A DNA stretch of 33,512 nt. It comes from Rhodoferax sp. Its GTDB lineage: Bacteria > Pseudomonadota > Gammaproteobacteria > Burkholderiales > Burkholderiaceae_C. The position numbers and the translations under genes are program-made. The first letter of the stretch is position 1. Every line of letters starts with the position of its first letter. The stretch spans positions 1-33,512 of the forward strand of contig NZ_JAGPBB010000046.1 of assembly GCF_018063565.1 (NCBI RefSeq). The letters are read 5' to 3'. The notes beneath the pieces are model-generated. The model was not told the DNA's origin. It searched no databases and saw only the letters and a program-made list of their open reading frames with translations. Positions 15,424 to 24,621 of this stretch are shown one piece after another.

Positions 15424-17394
15424 ATGGCGACCAAACCCACCCCGGAATATTCTGAAAACTCGATCCGCGTGCTCAAGGGCCTGGAGCCCGTCAAGCAGCG
15501 CCCGGGCATGTACACCCGCACCGACAACCCGCTGCATATCCTGCAAGAGGTACTCGACAACGCCGCCGACGAGGCGCTGGCCGGCCACGGCAAAAAGATC
15601 AAGGTCACGGTGCATACCGACGGCTCGGTCAGCGTTGAGGACGATGGACGCGGCATTCCGTTTGGCCTGCACCCGACCGAAAACGCGCCGGTGATCGAAC
15701 TGGTGTTTACCCAATTGCATGCAGGTGGCAAGTTTGACAAAGGCAAGGGCGGGGCTTACAGCTTTTCCGGCGGCTTGCACGGCGTGGGCGTGAGTGTTAC
15801 CAACGCGCTGAGCGTGCGCCTGGAAGCCACCACCTACCGCGAACAACAGGTGGCGCGGCTGGTGTTCGCGGGTGGTGAGGTGGTCGAACCGTTAAGCCTG
15901 CGCCCGGCGGGGGACGGTGAGCGCCGCTCCGGCACCTGCGTGCGGGTCTGGCCGGACGCCAAGTATTTTGAGTCAATGACGATACCCATGTCGCATCTGG
16001 AGCACCTGCTACGCAGCAAGGCAGTGTTGATGCCCGGTGTGACCGTGAGTCTGACCCAGGAAAAGACCAGAGAAACCCAAACCTGGGTATACAAAGGCGG
16101 TCTGCGCGACTACCTGACGCAAACCCTGCCCGGTGAACCGGTCATTCCGCTGTTTGAGGGTGAGGGTTTTGCCGATGCCCAGCACGAGAGTTTTGCCGAA
16201 GGCGAGGGCGTGGCCTGGTGCGTGGCATTCACCGAAGACGGCCAACCGGTGCGCGAAAGCTACGTCAACCTGATTCCCACGACGGCTGGCGGCACCCACG
16301 AGTCAGGACTGCGCGATGGGCTGTTTGCTGCGGTCAAGAGTTTTGTCGACATGCATTCATTGCTGCCCAAGGGCGTCAAGCTGCTGCCCGACGATGTGTT
16401 TGCCCGGGCCAGCTATGTGTTGTCGACCAAGGTGCTGGACCCACAGTTTCAGGGCCAGATCAAGGAGCGGCTCAACTCGCGCGACGCGCTGCGGCTGGTC
16501 TCCAGCTTTGTGCGCCCGGCGCTCGAGCTCTGGCTGAACCAGAACGTGGAGTACGGCAAGAAGCTCGCCGAGATCGCCATCAAGGCCGCCCAATCGCGGC
16601 AAAAGGCCGGACAAAAGGTGGAAAAGCGCAAAGGGTCCGGGGTGGCGGTGCTGCCTGGCAAGCTGACCGACTGTGAAAGCCGCGACATCGCGCAAAACGA
16701 GGTGTTTCTGGTGGAAGGCGACTCAGCGGGCGGCAGCGCCAAAATGGGGCGCGACAAGGAAAGTCAGGCGGTGTTGCCCTTGCGTGGCAAGGTGCTCAAT
16801 ACCTGGGAAGTTGAGCGCGACCGGCTGTTTGCCAATACCGAAATTCACGACATCGCGGTGGCCATCGGTGTGGATCCACATGGGCCCAACGATTCACCCG
16901 ACTTGAGCGGCCTGCGCTACGGCAAGATATGTATCCTGAGTGATGCCGACGTGGATGGCTCGCACATTCAGGTCCTGCTGCTGACGCTGTTTTTCAAGCA
17001 CTTCCCAAAACTCATCGAAACCGGTCACATCTATGTGGCGCGCCCTCCGCTGTTTCGGGTGGATGCCCCTGCGCGCGGCAAAAAGCCGGCGTCCAAAGCC
17101 TATGCACTCGACGAAGGCGAGTTGACCGCCATTCTGGACAAGTTGCGCAAGGAGGGTGTGCGTGAAAACGCGTGGGCCATCAGCCGCTTCAAGGGACTGG
17201 GTGAGATGAACGCCGAGCAGTTGTGGGACACGACGCTGAACCCGGACACGCGGCGGCTGCTGCAAGTGGGTTTGGGCAATCTGGATACCCGGCAGACCGC
17301 GGAGTTGATGACCAAACTGATGGGCAAGGGCGAGGCGGGGGCGCGGCGGGACCTGATGGAGTTGCATGGGGATTCGGTGGAGGTCGATGTTTGA
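15424..17394 (+). CDS. parE: DNA topoisomerase IV subunit B
   Basis: ParE is the ATPase subunit of topoisomerase IV, which unlinks daughter chromosomes. The GHKL ATPase part contains EVLDNAADEAL, DDGRGIPFG and the ATP-lid GGLHGVGVSVTNALS. The TOPRIM part has EGDSAGGSAK (from residue 431) and DADVDGSHI (from residue 507), which bind magnesium at the cleavage site. The length of 656 residues and the GRGIPFGLHP variant are ParE-like, since GyrB is much longer. The partner parC starts about 3.7 kb downstream rather than directly adjacent. Confidence 0.95.
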   Translation: MATKPTPEYSENSIRVLKGLEPVKQRPGMYTRTDNPLHILQEVLDNAADEALAGHGKKIKVTVHTDGSVSVEDDGRGIPFGLHPTENAPVIELVFTQLHAGGKFDKGKGGAYSFSGGLHGVGVSVTNALSVRLEATTYREQQVARLVFAGGEVVEPLSLRPAGDGERRSGTCVRVWPDAKYFESMTIPMSHLEHLLRSKAVLMPGVTVSLTQEKTRETQTWVYKGGLRDYLTQTLPGEPVIPLFEGEGFADAQHESFAEGEGVAWCVAFTEDGQPVRESYVNLIPTTAGGTHESGLRDGLFAAVKSFVDMHSLLPKGVKLLPDDVFARASYVLSTKVLDPQFQGQIKERLNSRDALRLVSSFVRPALELWLNQNVEYGKKLAEIAIKAAQSRQKAGQKVEKRKGSGVAVLPGKLTDCESRDIAQNEVFLVEGDSAGGSAKMGRDKESQAVLPLRGKVLNTWEVERDRLFANTEIHDIAVAIGVDPHGPNDSPDLSGLRYGKICILSDADVDGSHIQVLLLTLFFKHFPKLIETGHIYVARPPLFRVDAPARGKKPASKAYALDEGELTAILDKLRKEGVRENAWAISRFKGLGEMNAEQLWDTTLNPDTRRLLQVGLGNLDTRQTAELMTKLMGKGEAGARRDLMELHGDSVEVDV

Positions 17395-17568
17395 CCATTG
17401 TTTTGATCGTTGCCTGCGGTGATTGAATATGGACTTGATGCCTGAAGTGCCAATGCAGTGGCCAGATCATTTGCAGCACCGGGCAAACTGCCAATGTGTA
17501 CTGCACACGACGATGCGCACACGCATGCCCTGCGCGTCGGAAAACTTGCACCTGAAGATTGCGATGCC

Positions 17569-19062
17569 ATGACGTTCATGATCAGCAAGATTCCAATGTC
17601 TTATCCAAAGAGAGCACTCGCGATGCTGCTCCTGGGGGCCGCCATGGCAGCGCATCTCTCGTCATATGCCCAAAGCCTGATGACCAAGCCTTGCCACTTG
17701 CCTGGCATGCGTGACGCGGTGTTGTGCGGTACGCTTTCCCGTCCCCTCAATCCCGAAGATCCGCAAGGCAGGCGCATCAGTATTCACATTGCGCTCATGC
17801 CATCCAAAGCGCGTGAAAAACTTCCCGATCCCATCTATGTGCTGGCGGGTGGACCGGGACAAAGCGCCATCGACCTGATGCCTGCAATGCAAGGTACGTT
17901 GTCGCGACTGAACAACCGGCGCGATCTGGTGTTTGTAGATCAACGTGGCACAGGAAAAAGTGCGCCACTGACATGCGGCCAGGAAGCACGGCTCAGTCTG
18001 TCGGAGGTTCTGGACCCAGGCCAGTTGCCGGCTCGCATGGCCAGATGCCTTGATGCACTGGAGAAGCTGCCCCATGGCGACCTGCGCTACTACAGCACCA
18101 CGATTGCCATGCACGATTTGGATGCTGTGCGGACTGCACTGGGGCAGGGGCAGATCAACCTTGTCGGCGCATCGTATGGCAGCCGCGCCGCCCTTGAGTA
18201 TTTGCGCCTGTTCCCGCAGCACGTGCGCCGAATGGTGATTGATGGCGTGGCCCCGGCCACCATGTCGTTGACCCAATCGATGGCCGATGATGCCAACACC
18301 GCCTGGAAAGCGCTGGTTGCCGACTGTGGTGCCGACGCAGGCTGCGTCAAGCGCTACCCCGCGCTGGCCCTGCAGTGGGAAAGAATGTTCACCGCATTGC
18401 CCCAAACCGTGACCGTCAACAACCCGCTGACCGGCGCGCGTGAACAGCTCATTCTGACGGCTCCCATGGTGGCGGGTATGGTGCGTGGCCCGCTTTATGC
18501 CCCCCAGTTGGCGGCTGGATTGCCGAATGCCGTCAGCGAAGCAGCGCAAAAGAACTGGACTCCGCTGATTGGTTTGGCCAGTACCAACCTCAGTCGTGCA
18601 GGTGGCAGCCTGGCCATGGGACTGCACTTTTCCGTGATTTGCGCCGAAGACCCGCTGCGTGAGGCGTCGGCGACAACCGCCGGTCGATTTGCCGGCGTCA
18701 TGGACAGGTCTTACCAAGCGGTGTGCGCGTCCTGGCCCAAGTCCAAAGTCGATCAGGGGTTTTACACGCTGCGCGCCAGCCCTGCGCCAGTGCTGATGTT
18801 CAGCGGTGGTGTCGACCCGGCAACCCCACCGCGTCATGCGACAGAAGTTGCCAATGCAATGGGCGAGAAGGTTCGCCACATCGTCGTGCCCAACGCCGGG
18901 CATGGTATCTTGAGGCTGGGCTGTGCCAGTGACATCGTCTTCAAGTTCATTGACCACAAGCAGGATGCGCCGGCCCTGAAAGTGGACGCCGCCTGTCTTT
19001 CCAACATCCCGCGCCCCAAAGCATTTGTACCCCTGAGTGCCGCGCTGGAGGGCGGGTCATGA
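17569..19062 (+). CDS. Exported alpha/beta hydrolase of the TAP (tripeptidyl aminopeptidase-like) family
   Basis: This predicted secreted alpha/beta hydrolase has the proline iminopeptidase/TAP pattern: LAGGPGQSA near the N-terminus, DQRGTGKS, the nucleophile elbow GASYGS with its serine at bases 18172-18174, the late acid in GGVDPATPP and the histidine in PNAGHG. A signal peptide (basic KR, hydrophobic AMLLLGAAMAA, then SYA) precedes the mature part. ATG codons at 17569, 17578 and 17596 are all possible starts, and the frame is open farther upstream but without family similarity. The stop overlaps the ABC ATPase start, so hydrolase and exporter are co-translated. The substrate is probably a peptide or ester and remains unknown. 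Confidence 0.82.
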   Translation: MTFMISKIPMSYPKRALAMLLLGAAMAAHLSSYAQSLMTKPCHLPGMRDAVLCGTLSRPLNPEDPQGRRISIHIALMPSKAREKLPDPIYVLAGGPGQSAIDLMPAMQGTLSRLNNRRDLVFVDQRGTGKSAPLTCGQEARLSLSEVLDPGQLPARMARCLDALEKLPHGDLRYYSTTIAMHDLDAVRTALGQGQINLVGASYGSRAALEYLRLFPQHVRRMVIDGVAPATMSLTQSMADDANTAWKALVADCGADAGCVKRYPALALQWERMFTALPQTVTVNNPLTGAREQLILTAPMVAGMVRGPLYAPQLAAGLPNAVSEAAQKNWTPLIGLASTNLSRAGGSLAMGLHFSVICAEDPLREASATTAGRFAGVMDRSYQAVCASWPKSKVDQGFYTLRASPAPVLMFSGGVDPATPPRHATEVANAMGEKVRHIVVPNAGHGILRLGCASDIVFKFIDHKQDAPALKVDAACLSNIPRPKAFVPLSAALEGGS

Positions 19063-19835
19063 TTCGGGTTGAACATTTGAGCAAACAGTTTGTGCAGCCC
19101 AAGCGTTTTCGAGTGGCTCCAACCGTGGTGCAGGCTGTGCGGGACATGAACTTTGCGGCAGACAATGGCTGCATCACCGGCCTGCTCGGGGCCAACGGTG
19201 CGGGTAAAACCACCACGCTGCGCATCGTGGCAGGTTTGTTGGCAGCCGATGGTGGCCAGGTTTTGATTGACGGCATTGATGTGCGGGAGAACCCGCGCGC
19301 CGCGCTGTCACGCATCGGCTGTCTGAGCGACTCACGTGGCCTCTACCCGCGCCTCACGGCCCGTGAAAATGTCATTTACTATGGCCGCATGCAAGGACTC
19401 ACGCAGAGCGCTGCCTACCTGCGTACGGACGCCTTGGGCGAACTGTTGGACATGAAGGAACTGCTTGACCGCCGCACCGAGGGCTTCAGCCAAGGCGAAC
19501 GCATGAAGACCGCCCTGGCGCGGGCGCTGATCCACAATCCGCCGAACCTGCTGCTCGACGAGCCGACCAATGGGCTGGATGTGGTGGCTACCCGCCGCCT
19601 GCGTGAGGCGCTGCGCCATCTGGCCTCGCCGCAAGGGGGGAACAAATGTATCGTGTTTTCCACCCACATCATGCAAGAGGTCGAGCGATTGTGCAATGAA
19701 GTGAGCGTGGTGGCCGCCGGACAGGACGTGGCCCGGGGCTCAGTGCATGCCCTGTGCGAACAGACCGGGTGCCCCGATTTTGAGGACGCATTTGTCGCCC
19801 TGGCATTTGCCCAGGGCAGGGGATCGAGCGAATGA
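19059..19835 (+). CDS. natA: ABC transporter ATP-binding protein, NatA type
   Basis: This is a 258-residue ABC ATPase with Walker A GANGAGKT beginning at residue 44, a slightly unusual signature FSQGERMKTALARAL, Walker B NLLLDEPTNGLD and a switch histidine in FSTHIMQEVERL. It resembles NatA, the ATPase of the NatAB sodium exporter, and other ABC-2 exporters. The NatA name shows family only, because transported solutes vary. It overlaps both neighbours by ATGA (19059-19062 and 19832-19835), so hydrolase, ATPase and permease form one translational unit. Confidence 0.85.
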   Translation: MIRVEHLSKQFVQPKRFRVAPTVVQAVRDMNFAADNGCITGLLGANGAGKTTTLRIVAGLLAADGGQVLIDGIDVRENPRAALSRIGCLSDSRGLYPRLTARENVIYYGRMQGLTQSAAYLRTDALGELLDMKELLDRRTEGFSQGERMKTALARALIHNPPNLLLDEPTNGLDVVATRRLREALRHLASPQGGNKCIVFSTHIMQEVERLCNEVSVVAAGQDVARGSVHALCEQTGCPDFEDAFVALAFAQGRGSSE

Positions 19836-21007
19836 ATGCCGCACTGAGAGACAGCTGGATTGTTTTTCGCAAAGAGATCGTCGATAGCATGCGGGATCGC
19901 AAAACCTTGATGATGATTTTTCTGACGGCCGTCCTGATCGGCCCGGTCATGCTTGTGGCCATGTCCTTTGTGGTGAGCCAACAGGAAGAGAAGGCCGAAC
20001 GCCGCGAGGTATGGGTCGCCGGCCTGGAGCATGCCCCGGAACTGCACAACTACCTTCTGCGTCAAGGCATGAAGGTGAACCCCGCTCCTTCCGACTTCGA
20101 GTCGCAGTTGCGGGACTCCCGCTTGGGCGAGTCGGTCATATGGGTCGCCGAAGATGATCAGGAGAGACAAAGCAGTGGCCAGTCCCCCGAGCTTCGGGTG
20201 GTGTTTGACTCGGCCAACCGTCAGTCGACAGTCCTGGTGGGACGCAATGTGGCGCTGCTGGAAGGCTTTAACCGTGAGCAAGGTCTGCTGGAGCTGAGCA
20301 CCCGAGGTGTGGCGCCAGCGGTGTTGCAACCGTTTCGCATTCAGGAGCGCAACCTGGCCAGTGCACAAAGTCGCTCCTCCCAACTCACGGCCATGGTGCC
20401 ATGGATGGTGATGATGGCGGTGCTCTTTGGTGGGCTGACCGTGGCGCTGGACACCACCGCTGGGGAGCGCGAGCGCGCTTCGCTGGAGCCTCTGCTCACC
20501 AACCCCATTTCGGTCTTTTCGCTGGTGCTTGGCAAGTGGCTGGCAACGGCGGTCGTGGCCATGTCCATTGCTGCCATCAGCGTTTCAAGTTTCTTTCCGG
20601 CCAGGATGTTGATTCAAAGTGAGTCCCTGCAGGCCATGTTCCGGTTCGGATCAAGCGAGGCGATCCTGTTTTTGCTCATGCTGCTGCCATTGGCCGCTGC
20701 GGTGGCCGCCGTACTGATGCTGGTCGCCATTCACGGTCGCAGCTACAAAGAGGCCCAGAGTCGTTCCACGGTGGCGCTGCTGGCCTTCCAGTTGGCGCCA
20801 ATGATCGCCATCATGGACTTCTCAGGCGAACGACCTTGGCACTTGCTGGTGCCCAGCCTGGCGCAACAGACGGTAATGCTGCGAGTGCTTCGCGGTGAAG
20901 AACTGCTGTGGCAACACCTGCTGGTGCCAACTGGCATCAGTCTGGCCCTGACGACCGTGTGTTTGGTCGTCTTGGCCCGACGGATGAAAAGTCTGGCGAT
21001 TCGCTGA
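19832..21007 (+). CDS. natB: ABC-2 type permease, NatB type
   Basis: This is a 391-residue ABC-2 membrane subunit. One membrane helix near residues 25-50 (LMMIFLTAVLIGPVMLVAMS) is followed by a large extracytoplasmic domain of about 140 residues and then five or so helices, including MVPWMVMMAVLFGGLTVAL and ILFLLMLLPLAAAVAAVLML. The cytoplasmic stretch DTTAGERERASLEPLLTNPI is characteristic of the NatB/ABC-2 family. It pairs with the upstream ATPase to form an exporter. A sodium, drug or peptide substrate cannot be separated by sequence alone. About 100 bp without a recognisable gene separates it from parC. Confidence 0.83.
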   Translation: MNAALRDSWIVFRKEIVDSMRDRKTLMMIFLTAVLIGPVMLVAMSFVVSQQEEKAERREVWVAGLEHAPELHNYLLRQGMKVNPAPSDFESQLRDSRLGESVIWVAEDDQERQSSGQSPELRVVFDSANRQSTVLVGRNVALLEGFNREQGLLELSTRGVAPAVLQPFRIQERNLASAQSRSSQLTAMVPWMVMMAVLFGGLTVALDTTAGERERASLEPLLTNPISVFSLVLGKWLATAVVAMSIAAISVSSFFPARMLIQSESLQAMFRFGSSEAILFLLMLLPLAAAVAAVLMLVAIHGRSYKEAQSRSTVALLAFQLAPMIAIMDFSGERPWHLLVPSLAQQTVMLRVLRGEELLWQHLLVPTGISLALTTVCLVVLARRMKSLAIR

Positions 21008-21109
21008 ATGCCGCTCTCCCGAAGTCAAATTGGGCAAAGAAGTGCCTTCAGGCCAAGCCAGTGTCTCCTGTTAAGCTATCTAGATTAGAGCAAAATATCC
21101 AATCAATCC

Positions 21110-23509
21110 ATGATCGACGTCCTCCTGACCGACCCGCCATCACCCGCCCTGCCCGATGGTGACGAGACCCCCAGCCTGGCCAGTTACGCCCAGCGCGCTT
21201 ACCTTGAATACGCCCTGAGCGTGGTCAAGGGCCGCGCTTTGCCCGACATCACCGACGGCCAGAAACCGGTGCAGCGGCGCATTCTTTATTCCATGAGCCG
21301 CATGGGCCTGGGCTTTGGCGGCACCAACGGCAATGTCGGTGCCAAACCAGTGAAAAGCGCGCGCGTGGTCGGCGATGTGCTGGGTCGCTATCACCCACAC
21401 GGCGACAGCGCCGCTTATGACGCCCTGGTACGCATGGCGCAAGACTTTTCGCAACGCTACCCGCTGATCGATGGTCACGGCAACTTTGGCAGTCGCGATG
21501 GCGACGGTGCGGCGGCCATGCGCTACACCGAAGCGCGTCTGGCCAGGATCAGCAGCCTGCTGCTCGATGAAATTGACGAAGGGACGGTCGACTTTGTGCC
21601 GAACTACGATGGCTCCACCGAAGAGCCGCGCCTGCTGCCCGCGCGCCTGCCGTTTGCGCTTCTTAACGGCGCCAGCGGCATTGCCGTGGGCCTGGCCACC
21701 GAAATCCCCAGCCACAACCTGCGCGAGGTGGCCGATGCCTGCGTCGCGTTGATCAAGACGCCTGAGCTGGGCGACGTCGAACTGTTCACGCTGATCCCCG
21801 GGCCTGATTACCCCGGTGGCGGCCAGATCATCAGCAGTGCGGATGATATTGCCGAGGCCTACCGCAGCGGCCGCGGATCGCTCAAATGCCGCGCCCGCTG
21901 GAAGATCGAAGACCTGGCGCGCGGCCAGTGGCAACTGGTGGTGACCGAACTGCCACCAGGTGTCAGCACCCAGCGCGTGCTGGAAGAAATCGAGGAAATC
22001 AGCAACCCCAAGGTCAAGGCTGGCAAGAAAGCACTCAGTCTGGAGCAAAACCAGGCCAAGGCCACGCTGCTGGCAGTACTGGACGGCGTGCGCGACGAGT
22101 CCAGCAAAGATGCCGCCGTCCGTCTGGTGTGTGAGCCCAAAACCAGTCGCATCGGCCAGCAGGAGCTGATCAACACGCTGCTGGCGCATACCAGTCTGGA
22201 GACCACCAGCCCGATCAACCTGACCTTGATCGGGCTGGATGGCCGACCCACGCAAAAGTCCTTGCGACAGATGTTCACCGAGTGGATTGCATTCAGGCAG
22301 AGCACGATCGAGCGGCGCACGCGCCATCGCTTAGGCAAGGTACTGGACCGCATCCACATCCTGGAGGGACGGGCTCTGGTGCTGCTCAACATCGACGAGG
22401 TGATTGCCATCATCCGCCAAAGCGACGAGCCCAAAGCGGCGCTGATCACGCGTTTTCACCTGAGCGACCGGCAGGCCGAGGATATTCTGGAAATCCGCCT
22501 GCGCCAACTGGCGCGGCTGGAAGCCATCAAGATCGAACAGGAACTCAGCAGTTTGCGTGGTGAGCAGCAGAAGCTCGAGGAGATTTTGGCCAGCCCCGCC
22601 GCCTTGCGCCGCCTGATGATCAAGGAAATCGAAGCAGACGCCAGAACCTTTGCCGACCCCCGTCGCACGCTGATCCAGGCTGAGAAAAAAGCCGTCCTGG
22701 AAGTCAAGGTTGTCGACGAGCCGGTGACGGTGGTGGTCAGCCAAAAGGGCTGGGTGCGGGCGCAGAAAGGCTGGGCCAAGGACAAGGCGACTGCGGCGAG
22801 CGCAACGCCCAGTGTCAACCCGGCGGCAGACTACAGTTTCAAGTCGGGCGACACGTTGTACGGCACGTTTGAGTGCCGTACCGTTGATACCCTGCTGGCC
22901 TTTGGCTCCAATGGTCGTGTCTATTCCGTACCGGTGTCGGTGCTGCCGGGTGGGCGCGGTGACGGCCAACCCATCACCAGCCTGATCGAGCTCGAAGTCG
23001 GTACCCAGTTGCTGTATTACTTTGCCGGACCGATGAGCGCCAGTCTGTTGTTGTCAGGTTCTTCGGCCTATGGTTTCATCGCCCCAGTGGACAACATGGT
23101 CAGCAAGTTCAAGGCGGGCAAAGCCTTCGTCACCGTCAATGACGGTGAAACCTTGTGTGCGCCATCGGTCGTGCTGTGTGACTCGGGCAGTCAGCCATGG
23201 CCGTTGGCCACCCATGTGGCCTGTGCATCCACCGGCGGGCGCATTTTGACGTTTGCACTGAGTGAGCTCAAAACCATGGCCAACGGTGGGCGTGGTCTGA
23301 TGCTGATCGACCTGCAGGACAAGGACACGCTGGCCGGCGCCGCCGCTTACAGCCGCAGCATCCGCATTGACGGTGTTGGGCGGGGTGGCAAGCCGCGTGA
23401 CGAAACGCTGGAGATTCGCAGCCTCAACAACGCGCGTGGTCTGCGGGCGCGCAAAGGCAAGTTGGCCGATCTTGGCTTCAAACCGACCGCGATCACCCGG
23501 ATTGAATGA
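21110..23509 (+). CDS. parC: DNA topoisomerase IV subunit A
   Basis: ParC is the DNA-cleaving subunit of topoisomerase IV. The catalytic tyrosine is Tyr139 in AMRYTEARL. The quinolone-determining region reads [13 protein letters not shown], with Ser100 and Asp104 at the positions of E. coli Ser80 and Glu84, so no classical resistance change is evident. The winged-helix domain, the [17 protein letters not shown] tower start and a C-terminal beta-pinwheel part with degenerate repeats follow. The length of 799 residues is slightly longer than in E. coli. The ATG at 21110 has no strong ribosome binding site. The gene converges on the LysR gene with 48 bp between stops. Confidence 0.95.
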   Translation: MIDVLLTDPPSPALPDGDETPSLASYAQRAYLEYALSVVKGRALPDITDGQKPVQRRILYSMSRMGLGFGGTNGNVGAKPVKSARVVGDVLGRYHPHGDSAAYDALVRMAQDFSQRYPLIDGHGNFGSRDGDGAAAMRYTEARLARISSLLLDEIDEGTVDFVPNYDGSTEEPRLLPARLPFALLNGASGIAVGLATEIPSHNLREVADACVALIKTPELGDVELFTLIPGPDYPGGGQIISSADDIAEAYRSGRGSLKCRARWKIEDLARGQWQLVVTELPPGVSTQRVLEEIEEISNPKVKAGKKALSLEQNQAKATLLAVLDGVRDESSKDAAVRLVCEPKTSRIGQQELINTLLAHTSLETTSPINLTLIGLDGRPTQKSLRQMFTEWIAFRQSTIERRTRHRLGKVLDRIHILEGRALVLLNIDEVIAIIRQSDEPKAALITRFHLSDRQAEDILEIRLRQLARLEAIKIEQELSSLRGEQQKLEEILASPAALRRLMIKEIEADARTFADPRRTLIQAEKKAVLEVKVVDEPVTVVVSQKGWVRAQKGWAKDKATAASATPSVNPAADYSFKSGDTLYGTFECRTVDTLLAFGSNGRVYSVPVSVLPGGRGDGQPITSLIELEVGTQLLYYFAGPMSASLLLSGSSAYGFIAPVDNMVSKFKAGKAFVTVNDGETLCAPSVVLCDSGSQPWPLATHVACASTGGRILTFALSELKTMANGGRGLMLIDLQDKDTLAGAAAYSRSIRIDGVGRGGKPRDETLEIRSLNNARGLRARKGKLADLGFKPTAITRIE

Positions 23510-23557
23510 CACAACAGGATGCAGCAGGTTTTCATCAAATGAACTTTTGTTGAGACC

Positions 23558-24466
23558 TCAATGCCCCAGCAGTTCGGTCAAGGTCTGCTTGATCAGCGTG
23601 AGTGTGGCTTGCTGCGTCAGGGTGGCCGGGCGCAGCGAGCTGGTGGCGGCCGACACTTTGGTGCGCAACACAGGCGCAATGATGTTGCGCACCTGATAGG
23701 CACCGGGGTGCGCTGCATTGGCGACGGCATTGCGTGGCAGCACGGCGCTGCCAACACCGTCTGCCACCAGGTCCAGGATGGCCGGTACGCCATCGATCTC
23801 GAGGGCAATTTTCAGGCGGCAGCCAATGTTGGCCATCTCTGACTCCACTTGCATTCGCACGGCATTGGGTCGGCTGGGGATCACCAGCGGCAACTGCGCC
23901 AACTCCCTGAGCATGACTGGCGTCACCACGCTGTCGTCCACCGACCCGGGTGGGCGGCGCTGAACCAGCAGCAGGTCTTCTTCCAGCAAGGGCGTGATTT
24001 CGGTCTCCGCCGTGGGTTGTGCGTTGTACAGCACGGCAATGTCAAGCCGCCCGGCAATCAACGAGCCTTGCATCGCCACCGACAGACCTTCACTGATAGA
24101 AATCGTGGCATCCGGTAACTTGGCTCTGAAGGCGCGGGTCAGTGGCACCGTCAACGCTCGCGCCAGGCTGGTGGGCAAGCCCACCGCCACCCGTCCGGCG
24201 AGTGATCCGCGCACCCGTCCCAGCTCCTCGTAGGCCCGCTCCACCTGGTGCAGGATGCCACGGCCATGCGCCAGCAGCAATGTGCCAGCTTCAGTTGGCA
24301 ATGCGCCGCGGCCATTGCGGATCAGCAGCGCTTGTCGCAACTCCACTTCCAGCAGGCGCACCTGGCGGCTCAGCGCTGGTTGGGCCACATCCAGTGCAAT
24401 GGCGGCGCGCGTAAAACTACCGAGCTCGGCCACGCGCACAAAATATTCCAGTTGTTTCAGATCCAT
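23558..24466 (-). CDS. LysR-family regulator, probable controller of the aromatic cluster
   Basis: This is a 302-residue LysR-type regulator. The N-terminal winged helix (MDLKQLEYFVRVAELGSFTRAA, positions 24466 downward, with the recognition helix AQPALSRQVRLLE) is typical. The C-terminal effector-binding domain contains VGLPTSLARALTVPLTRAF and DIAVLYNAQP, resembling the NAC/CynR-like branch. It is divergent from the oxalomesaconate tautomerase gene, with 155 bp between starts. That arrangement usually means it activates the neighbouring operon and represses itself. The inducer is likely gallate, protocatechuate or a ring-cleavage product, by inference from context. Confidence 0.85.
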   Translation of the reverse strand: MDLKQLEYFVRVAELGSFTRAAIALDVAQPALSRQVRLLEVELRQALLIRNGRGALPTEAGTLLLAHGRGILHQVERAYEELGRVRGSLAGRVAVGLPTSLARALTVPLTRAFRAKLPDATISISEGLSVAMQGSLIAGRLDIAVLYNAQPTAETEITPLLEEDLLLVQRRPPGSVDDSVVTPVMLRELAQLPLVIPSRPNAVRMQVESEMANIGCRLKIALEIDGVPAILDLVADGVGSAVLPRNAVANAAHPGAYQVRNIIAPVLRTKVSAATSSLRPATLTQQATLTLIKQTLTELLGH

Positions 24467-24621
24467 GATGCACAGGGGTGAAGTGATTGCAGCGGGGCTT
24501 GGCCGAAGGCCAGTATCATGAAGTTTTGACCATAGCTGATTTAATATTATGCCTTTCTGTTATATCTGATAGTGGGCAATTTGACTTATCGCAGGCACCG
24601 ATCGCGATCAAAATCCATGCC
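24467..24621. promoter_or_regulatory. Divergent control region of lysR and the aromatic operon
   Basis: The 155-bp region is AT-richer than its flanks. It contains an inverted repeat TGGCC-GAA-GGCCA (24500-24512), a possible -35 TTGACC at 24526-24531 with a weak TATGCC 16 bp downstream, and the 10-bp palindrome GATCGCGATC (24600-24609) just before the tautomerase start. A LysR binding site is expected here, but I cannot name one base for base. Confidence 0.4.

Noticed and set aside
15303-15746. N-terminal extension of the MFS protein into parE
   Set aside because: The added residues lie antisense to parE and have no MFS similarity, and the ATG at 15302 gives a normal-length transporter.
17662-18957. 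431-codon minus-strand open frame opposite the TAP-like hydrolase
   Set aside because: The opposite strand encodes a clear hydrolase with all catalytic motifs, and this frame has low-complexity His/Gly/Arg composition.
21140-22327. 395-codon minus-strand open frame opposite parC
   Set aside because: It overlaps the conserved catalytic part of parC entirely and shows no domain.
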